Shown here: piece by piece, positions 47,374 through 55,200 of the stretch
Numbering within the stretch: the stretch's first letter is position 1
Layout: every line of letters starts with the position of its first letter
Source: Nakamurella aerolata
Lineage (GTDB): Bacteria; Actinomycetota; Actinomycetes; Mycobacteriales; Nakamurellaceae
Assembly: GCF_013002705.1 (NCBI RefSeq)
Contig: NZ_JABEND010000012.1
Location: forward strand, 1-64,000
DNA: 64,000 nucleotides
Reading direction: 5' to 3'
Notes under the pieces: model-generated
Databases searched by the model: none
What the model saw: only the letters and a program-made list of their open reading frames with translations
Told to the model about the DNA's origin: nothing
Translations under genes and position numbers: made by a program

Positions 47374-48869
47374 CGGGCCCCTCCTGCCGACGGTGCCGCT
47401 CGATCCCACCACCGGACCGCCTCGGTGCGGTCGCGATCGAGCTCGTTGAGTAGTGCCCACATCGACGCCGGCGACGTTCCGCCCGCGGTGATCTTGGCGG
47501 CCAGAGCCGCGTCGGTGTCACGGGTTTGCCGCAACAACTCCAGCACATCCGCGGTGCTCGGCTCGGCGGCTGCGCCGCCGCCGGAATCGCGATGCGCGTG
47601 GATCAACCCACGCAACAATTCGACGTCGGGCCCGCGCTGCCCTGACTCAAGGCACGCAACGATGTACTTGCCGGCGACGACCTGGGCGGTCCGCCATGGC
47701 AGCCCGAACTGCAGCGCCAGGCCGTTGGCCAGGGCGAAACCGCCGAGAAAGTCGTCGTCACAGGCCCGGCGCATCGCCGCGGTGTCGAACTCCAGCTGCC
47801 GGATCACCAGGTCGAGCAGCAGCAGCATCGACTCGGCGTTCCACCACAATTGCGGTAGTGACGCCGACGCTTCCTTCGACACCTCAACGAGGTTGGTGTA
47901 CGAGGTGTTGCGCTGACCGACCGCCACGTCGAGATACCCGGCGGTCAAATGTCCGCTGCGACCGCGGATCCTTTCCAGCACAGGGAAATTCTTCTTCTGT
48001 GGCATCGCCGACGAGATGCCGGCGAGCTCGTCCGGCAGGCTCATCCACTGATACGCACCACTGCTCCAGGCCATCAGATCGGTGACGAAGCGGCTGACCA
48101 CAACGCCGAGATCGGACAACGCCCCGGCGGCAGCCAGCACCCATCCACGGGAAGCGACGGCACTCAGCGCGTGTGGCACCGGGCCCGAGAAGCCCAGCGC
48201 GGCAGCGAGTCTGGAGCGGTCCCAGGGCAGTTCGCTGCCCGCCATGGCGCCCGCCCCGAGCGGACACAGGTCAACTTCGCGATAGGCGGCACGGAGCCGC
48301 CGCTGGGAATCGAGTAGCTCAGCGGCAAAGGCCGACAGCACGAAGCCTGGCGAGATCACCTGCGCAGCCTGCAGATGCGTCTGACCCGGCATCGGGTCGT
48401 CGAGATGCTGGCCGGCCCTGTCGAGCAGCCCACCGGCCACCCGCAGTAGCAGGCCCGCCGTGGTGCGGATGCGCTCCCGGCCGTACCACCGCTGGGCGGT
48501 GGCTTGCAGGTCGTTCCGGCTGCGGTCGACGTGCCACAGCGGCGCCGGCACCGACAACCGTTGCTGTACCGCCTGTTCGATCGCGAACGCCATGTCCGAG
48601 AAGTTCCCGCCCCGGTGCGGCTGCAGGTCGTCAGGGTCGATGCTGGCCAAGGCGGCATCAACCGCATCGGCCTGATCGGCAGGCAGCGCACCGATCCGCC
48701 GCGCCTCGGCCGCGAGAGCGCGCTCGACGGCAACGTACGCCGGGACCAAATGCGCTGCCTCGTAGACGAATTGGGGACCGAGAACGTACTCGTCCAACAG
48801 CGCGTTCGGCGCCGCCGCGATTCGGCCGGTGAGCTGCTCGGGGGGTGAGGGTGAGCCGCCGCTGCCCAT
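47370..48869 (-). CDS. Argininosuccinate-lyase-like enzyme
   Basis: 499 residues of the fumarase/aspartase superfamily. Conserved regions are all present: VDRSRNDLQAT, PGQTHLQAAQ (His) and the flexible loop SSAMPQKKNFPVLERIRG with catalytic Ser. Divergence from true ArgH and the cluster context indicate a secondary-metabolism role: releasing fumarate from an N-(dicarboxyethyl) amine, that is, from an aspartate adduct. It lies right after the A-T-TE gene and four bases overlap the kinase gene. Confidence 0.82.
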   Translation of the reverse strand: MGSGGSPSPPEQLTGRIAAAPNALLDEYVLGPQFVYEAAHLVPAYVAVERALAAEARRIGALPADQADAVDAALASIDPDDLQPHRGGNFSDMAFAIEQAVQQRLSVPAPLWHVDRSRNDLQATAQRWYGRERIRTTAGLLLRVAGGLLDRAGQHLDDPMPGQTHLQAAQVISPGFVLSAFAAELLDSQRRLRAAYREVDLCPLGAGAMAGSELPWDRSRLAAALGFSGPVPHALSAVASRGWVLAAAGALSDLGVVVSRFVTDLMAWSSGAYQWMSLPDELAGISSAMPQKKNFPVLERIRGRSGHLTAGYLDVAVGQRNTSYTNLVEVSKEASASLPQLWWNAESMLLLLDLVIRQLEFDTAAMRRACDDDFLGGFALANGLALQFGLPWRTAQVVAGKYIVACLESGQRGPDVELLRGLIHAHRDSGGGAAAEPSTADVLELLRQTRDTDAALAAKITAGGTSPASMWALLNELDRDRTEAVRWWDRAAPSAGGAR

Positions 48870-48874
48870 CCAGC

Positions 48875-51800
48875 TCAGCCCCCACCGGCTCGGGCCGCCG
48901 CGGCGACCGAGTTCAGCGACCCCGCCGGACCCTGCGAGTCGCGGGGTTCCACGGCGCGGTCTGAGTCTTCGGGGCCGTCGGGGGTTTCGAGACGGTGAGA
49001 GTCGCCGGCACCTTCGTCGACTGTCGGCAACAACTGCTGGAGCACCGCCACCGTCTCACGCGGCCGGCTCTGCGGGAACAGGTGCCCACCGTCGGCGAGG
49101 CGCAGCTGTCGTTCGGCGTGCCACGGCTGTATCCCGGCGACGGTCGCGGCGATCGGGTCGTCGTCGGCGTTGACCTCCCAGACCCGCACGCCGGCCGCGG
49201 TTCCGGTGACGTCCGCCGGTCCGTCCGCAGCGCCGATCAGCCCGAAGCCGCTGTCGGCCCGCTCGGGGTCGGCCGCAGCCTCGAGTTGATCGAGCAGATA
49301 GTCGTTGGCCTGCAACGAATCATGCCGGTACACCGCGCCGAGCCGCCGCTGCTGCTCGACGGTCAACGCACCGGACCGCAGGTCGATCCCCTGTTGCGCG
49401 GCGACGATGCCGGCGAGCTCGTCGTCATCGCGCACCGCGAACACCGCACGTTCCCGGAGCAGCGCCGGAGTCGTCCGCTCCGGCTGCGCGGCCATCACCA
49501 CCGCCCGCACCGTCGGCACCGCGCGGCGCAACTGCACGGCCAGCGCTGCACCGTCGCAGTGTGCCCACAGCACCACGGGGCCGGACCGGGCCGCCAGCGC
49601 TTCGGTCAATGCCTGCGCCGCCGCGGCCAATGGCACGGTAGCTCCGTCGACGCTCACGTCGTGACCTGGCAGCCGCGCGGCGAGCAGATCCCACTGCGGA
49701 AAAGCTTCGGCGAACGGCGCCGCCAGCGGCTGTGCCGCCATCGCCGAACCGGCAGCCGGCGGCAGAAAGATCAGCGCGGGCGCGCGGTCGGAACCTGGCC
49801 CGGCCAGGTGCAGCAGCTCGGCTCGCGCCGGTGCCGATGCCTGGGCACCACCGGCGGCCAGCCGGTCGACATGCGCCGCCAGGTTCGCCAGCACCGGGTG
49901 GCGGAGCAGATCGTCGATTCCGATCAACCCGTCGAGTGCCGCAACCGCGCGCAGCGCCCGCATCGACGTGCCGCCGAGGGCGAAGAAGTCGGCGTCGGCG
50001 CTTACCGCCGACACCGGAATCTGCAACGCCTGCGCCCAGGCTCCGGCCAGGACGGCTGCGGTGCCGGCGAGTGCCGGGTCGCCGACGCTGTCGCTCCGGC
50101 CGGCCCCGGTGGGCTCGCCGCCGCCCTGGCCCGTGGAATCGGTGGCCTGCTGCCTGGCTCGCGCGGCCAACGCCACCCGGTCGACCTTGCCATTGTTGTT
50201 GAGGGGCAAGTCGTCAACAAAGGTGATGGTGGTCGGCACCGCGCCCCGCGGCAGCCGGCGACTCAGCTCGGCGCGCCAGGCCGGCACGTCGATCATCACT
50301 CCCGGGTCGGCGACGACGAACGCCGCGAGTTGCTTGGTGTTGCCCGACGGCACGGTCACCACCGCGGCGGCCCGAATGCCGTCCGTCGCGCGCATCCAGT
50401 GCTCGATCTCCCCCAGCTCGAGCCGGATGCCACTGATCTTGACCTGGTGATCACGCCGGCCGTGGAACTCCAGCACCCCATCGGCGCGCCAACGCCCGAA
50501 GTCGCCGGAGCGGTAGATCCGCTCGCCGGGCCGGATCGGATCGTCGGCGAAGGCGGCTGCGGTGCGAGCCGGATCGCCGAGATAGCCGACGCCGACACAG
50601 ATTCCGGAGAACACGATCTCCCCCACCGCCCCCGGCAGCGCCAATCGATCAGCCGCGTCGAGCACATAGACAGTCACGTTGCCCAGCGGCCGACCGATCA
50701 TCACGGTGGGGCCGGCCGGCGGCTGCGTCAAGATCTCATGGTTGGTGTCGTCGGAGGCTTCCGTCGCGCCGTAGGCGTTGATCAGCGTCCGGCCAGGGAG
50801 CGCCCGGAAGAAGCGGGTGACCAGATCTTTGCTGATCGCCTCCCCCGTCACCGAGACACACCGCAGTTGACTCAGTAGCTGCACCTCGTCCGGCTTGGCG
50901 AGCAGATGGGTGAGCAACACGTCAAGATAACTCGGCACGAACTGCGCCACCGTCACCCCGCGGCGCTGCAAGATCCGCAGCATCGTCGGCACATCCATCA
51001 GATCTTGATGGTCAAGCACAACAACGTGAGCACCGGTCAGCAACGGTGCAGCGAACTGCCACAGCGAAATGTCGAAGGTGGCCTGGGTCGCCTGTAACAC
51101 CACATCGTTCTCGGTGAGTGCGCAGTCATCGACCTTGGCGTACAAGTGATTCAGCAGGCCGGCGTGTGAGCAGACGGCGCCCTTGGGAAGTCCGGTCGAA
51201 CCCGAGGTGTAATACACGTAGGCCGGGCTCTCACGATCCTGCGGTGCCGGCACCGGACCACGTCCCGGGGCGGGCGCGAGGGCAGCTGCACCGCCAACCT
51301 TGTCTGCGAACGCCTCGTCGACAATCAGGACGGCACCGGCGCGGGCAATCAGATCGCGTTGCCGGTCGGCCGGGCCACCCACCTCCAGCGGCAGGTACAC
51401 GGCCCGGTGGTCCAACACCGCGATCACGGCGGCGATCCACTCCGGACCGCGCGGCAGCCTGATCGCCACCACATCCCCCGGCGCCACCGCTGCGTCGGCC
51501 AGCGCCGCTCGGAAGCGGTGCACCAGGCTCGCCAGCTCGCGGTAGCTCACCTCCCGGTCGCGATGCCAAATCGCAATTCGATCGGGGTGCGCGGCCGCGG
51601 CGGCCAGGATCAACGCTGCCGCCGGTTCGTCCGGCAACTGGCGGTGTTTGCCGGTGCCGATCTCGAGCAACCGTTCCCGGTCGTTGACGGTACCCAGATA
51701 GCTGGTGCCGACCGTGCCCGAGGACGGTGTCGACTCCTCATTCGTTGCCGTCGGCGCGGCCGGGAGGGCAGCTGCGGCTGCGGACCACCGATCGGCGAAC

Positions 51801-52252
51801 TGCCCGAGCTGGCGTTCGTCCCACAGCTCCGCGGCCACCGTCACTTCCAGCTCGGGGCCGGCCAGCCGGACCTGCAATCCGGGTTGCCGCAAGGTAAATG
51901 CCGACGCCGGCCGATCGATGCCGGCGGCCGTCAACGCGTCGGCCACCGCGGTGCACCACTGCGGCCACGCCCCGCCCGGTGTCCCCGCGACCACCATCGG
52001 TGCGCGGGCGTCGAGGTGAAGTTCGGCGCACACCGACTCCTCCCCGGTCAGCGCGGCCAGTACCGCGAGGTAGGACGCGAGGGCAGGGGCCAGCGGCTGC
52101 TGTGGCCGGCCGGCCATCGCCCGGGACAGTGGGCCGGGCAGGGCCGCCGCCTGCGTCAACGTGCCGGTACCGCCGATGGTGAAGGGGCGCAACGCTGTCG
52201 GTTCCATGCCGGGCGCGTTGGACGCCGGCCCGACGAAGACGGGTTCGCTCAT
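48875..52252 (-). CDS. NRPS protein A-T-TE with acidic adenylation pocket
   Basis: 1125 residues. The first ~170 residues look like the end of a condensation domain and lack HHxxxDG. Adenylation domain from about 200 to 690 (A3 YYTSGSTGLPKG near 346; A7 YRSGDFGRW; A10 NNNGKVDR). Carrier domain with FFALGGTSMRAL near 757. Thioesterase from about 820, with Cys in place of Ser (WAHCDG near 898) and His in DGGHLFP near 1056. Reading the specificity positions by eye gives D-I-W-Q-S-T-A-D-D-K; two aspartates at the last variable positions suggest a basic (diamino) substrate. The C-terminal ~50 residues are disordered. ATG 52252 overlaps the stop of the NRPS-MFS gene. Confidence 0.88.
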   Translation of the reverse strand: MSEPVFVGPASNAPGMEPTALRPFTIGGTGTLTQAAALPGPLSRAMAGRPQQPLAPALASYLAVLAALTGEESVCAELHLDARAPMVVAGTPGGAWPQWCTAVADALTAAGIDRPASAFTLRQPGLQVRLAGPELEVTVAAELWDERQLGQFADRWSAAAAALPAAPTATNEESTPSSGTVGTSYLGTVNDRERLLEIGTGKHRQLPDEPAAALILAAAAAHPDRIAIWHRDREVSYRELASLVHRFRAALADAAVAPGDVVAIRLPRGPEWIAAVIAVLDHRAVYLPLEVGGPADRQRDLIARAGAVLIVDEAFADKVGGAAALAPAPGRGPVPAPQDRESPAYVYYTSGSTGLPKGAVCSHAGLLNHLYAKVDDCALTENDVVLQATQATFDISLWQFAAPLLTGAHVVVLDHQDLMDVPTMLRILQRRGVTVAQFVPSYLDVLLTHLLAKPDEVQLLSQLRCVSVTGEAISKDLVTRFFRALPGRTLINAYGATEASDDTNHEILTQPPAGPTVMIGRPLGNVTVYVLDAADRLALPGAVGEIVFSGICVGVGYLGDPARTAAAFADDPIRPGERIYRSGDFGRWRADGVLEFHGRRDHQVKISGIRLELGEIEHWMRATDGIRAAAVVTVPSGNTKQLAAFVVADPGVMIDVPAWRAELSRRLPRGAVPTTITFVDDLPLNNNGKVDRVALAARARQQATDSTGQGGGEPTGAGRSDSVGDPALAGTAAVLAGAWAQALQIPVSAVSADADFFALGGTSMRALRAVAALDGLIGIDDLLRHPVLANLAAHVDRLAAGGAQASAPARAELLHLAGPGSDRAPALIFLPPAAGSAMAAQPLAAPFAEAFPQWDLLAARLPGHDVSVDGATVPLAAAAQALTEALAARSGPVVLWAHCDGAALAVQLRRAVPTVRAVVMAAQPERTTPALLRERAVFAVRDDDELAGIVAAQQGIDLRSGALTVEQQRRLGAVYRHDSLQANDYLLDQLEAAADPERADSGFGLIGAADGPADVTGTAAGVRVWEVNADDDPIAATVAGIQPWHAERQLRLADGGHLFPQSRPRETVAVLQQLLPTVDEGAGDSHRLETPDGPEDSDRAVEPRDSQGPAGSLNSVAAAARAGGG

Positions 52253-55200
52253 CGGTCATCCTTCCCTGCGCTGGCCAGGACGGGTTGCTTGGACTCCCGC
52301 CGGTGCCGGCCACCACTCGGCCGGGCGCCGCGCAGGGACGCCGGGCTCGGCCCGCCGTCGCCGTCGGTGCTGCTGCCGTTGCTGCCGGTGTTGCTATCGC
52401 TGCCGCCGTCGCTGTGAGACCGCAACTCGGCGACACCGATCAGGTCGTCCGGCTCGGAGTCGGGCAAGCGGGTGTCGAGGTCGCGCAACCGCGGGATCAT
52501 CAGCGCCACAACGGCATTGAGCAGCATGCCGAGCCCACACACCACATAGGCAAGGCCGATCCCGCGGCCCTCGCCGGTGCCCACCAGCTGGCCGACCGAG
52601 CCGGCCAGCGCACCGCCGGGATCGACCGCCGGCTGAAAGACGTGGTCGACCAGCCACGGGGTCACGGCGAAACCGAGGGGAAAGGTCGACCAGGCGATGG
52701 TCTGGTTGACCGCGAACACCCGGCCGTGGAAGCGCTGTGGCACCTTGATCTGCACCGTTGTGAGATAGATGCCGTTGGCGATGCCGAGAGCACACGCGGT
52801 GCCGAACAGGCCGATCATCACCACAACGATCGAAGGTCGTGACCCGGCCACCATCACCATCACGCCGGCCGCCGCGATGAACAGAATGTTGACCACCATT
52901 CGGCGCCGGCCCGGGCCACCCCACAGTCCCATGATCGCGCCGCCGGCCAGGGCTCCGATGGCCTCGACCACGGCCACCCTCCCGACGTCGCCGAGGTCAC
53001 CGCCCATGCCGAGCACCAGCGGCGCGGTGAAGAGCAAAGCCGGTGCGTACAGAAGGTTGCCGAGGCCGAAAAAGATCAGCATGGCCCGGAAATAGCGATT
53101 GCCCCAGGTGAGTCGCAGACCGCCGAGCAGCTGCTCGGAGAAGGTTTCCCGGCGCCGCCGGCCCATTCTTCTGGGAAACTTCACCACCAGCAGCACCGAG
53201 ATGGCGAGCAGGTAGCTGACCAGGTCGATCACCAGGATGCCCCGCAGCCCGATCAACCCGAGCAGGCCGGCGGCGACCAGCGGGATGAACAACTGACCTG
53301 CCCCGTTGATGATGCCGATCACGCCGTTGGCGTGGCCGAGGAACCGCTTCGGCACAATCTGCGGCACCGCCGCCGTAAAGGTGAGCCGCTGCACCGTACC
53401 TGCACAACTGAGTACGAAGACCAGCACGTAGAGGGCGATCACCGAATCGGTCTCGGCCAGTACAAAGCCTGCCACCAGCAGCTCGGCCACCGCCGAGATG
53501 CACGAGGCGGTGAGAATCACCTTGCGCCGGTCGAAGCGGTCGGCCCAGACACCGGCGAGCGGGCTGGCCAGAATCACCGGCAAGAATGCCACGATGCTGG
53601 TGATACCGAACAGGCCCAGCGATCCGGTGCGTTGCAGGATCCAGATCGGCAGAGCCCAGCCAGTGAGTTGCGATCCGATGGTCGAGGTGAGCTGCCCGAT
53701 GGCGATCAGCAGGAACCGCCGCATGCTCGGTTCCACCACGCCGACCGCATCGTCGGGACCGCGCGTGGTGCGGCCGCGGGCCGCGTCCCGATCGTTCTTG
53801 CCGGCGTGCGCGAGCGTTGCCGCACCGCGGTCGGAGACCACCTCGGTGCCGGCACCGCGCCGGCCGACCGCCTCCACCCACCAGGCATCGGAGTCGCCGA
53901 ATGCCTCCGGCTCGGTCGCGGCGCTGGACGGCGCAGTGGTCTGCGGTGATCCGGTAGCCGGCGTGGTGGCGGCGCCATCCGACAGGCGCTGCCCGGCGAG
54001 TTGCGGGTGCACGCTGGTGACGATGTCGACAAGTTCGGCGGCGCGGTACTTGAGGAAGAAGTGGCCGGCTTCCGGCAGCACCACAAGGGCGGTGCGGTCG
54101 GCCAGGAACTCCCATTCCCTGAAGCGTTCCTGGTAGAACTCCGTCACCGGGTCACGTTCGCCGACAACGCTGATGATCGGTGCGCTGAGCCGCGGCGGGT
54201 TGCTGTCCAGCAGCTGGGTGAAGTGTTCCTCGGCGTGGTCGGAATCCCGCCGCATGTTGGTGATGATCCGGTCGACCTGCGCTTGGTCCAGATCGTCAAG
54301 ATCGACGCCCATCGACTTCAACCAGTTGCTGTGCGACCGGTTGGAGGCGCGCTCGGAGAACCAGTGGGTCAGCTTGGCGAACCGCCCGCGGGCTCTGGCG
54401 AACGGGAAGATGCCGCCGACGTAGACGGCCTCGATGTCCCGCCCTGCCGCCTCCAGCCGCCGCGCCACCTCGATGATCAACGCTCCGCCGACGCCGCAGT
54501 GGCCGTACAGCACTACAGGGCCGGTCACCTTCTCCAGCACCTCGTCCGTGCACCGCTGGGCCAACTCGTCGAATGGCAGACCCTGTTCGTCGAGGCCGAC
54601 ATCGTGGCCGGGTATCGCCACCGCCCACAGCGCATGCGATTCGGGCAGCTGGTCGGCCAGCGGTTGATAGACCGCCGCCGATCCCCCGCCGTACGGTACG
54701 CACACCAGCGAAAGTTCCGTCGCGGCAACCGATCGACCACGAGTCAGCTGGTAGAGCAGCCCGCGTTCGGTCGGCGTGTCACTGTCGAACAGCGCGGCCA
54801 GCTTCTCGACCGTCGGGTGCTGGAAGATGTCCATCACCCCGACCTGTACGCCGTGCGCTTCGGCGACCGGACGCAGCTTGGCGACCACCTGGGTGGCCAG
54901 CAGCGAATGCCCACCGATCGCGAAGAAATCGTCGCCGGCGCCCACTTGTTCGATACCGAGCACCTCGGCCCAGATCCCGGCGATCTGTTGTTGCAGCGCT
55001 GTTGACGGCGCGACGTATTCGGTGCCGGCGCCCGCGATCTCGGGCAACGGCAGGCCGGCTCGATCGAGTTTGCCGTTGGGCGACAACGGAAGTGCTGCGA
55101 TGCTGACGAAGTGGTTCGGCACCATGTGGCTGGGCAGTTCGGCACCCAGTGCCGTGCGCAGGGCCACCGGATCGATCTCGGCGGCCGGGTCGGCAACCGC

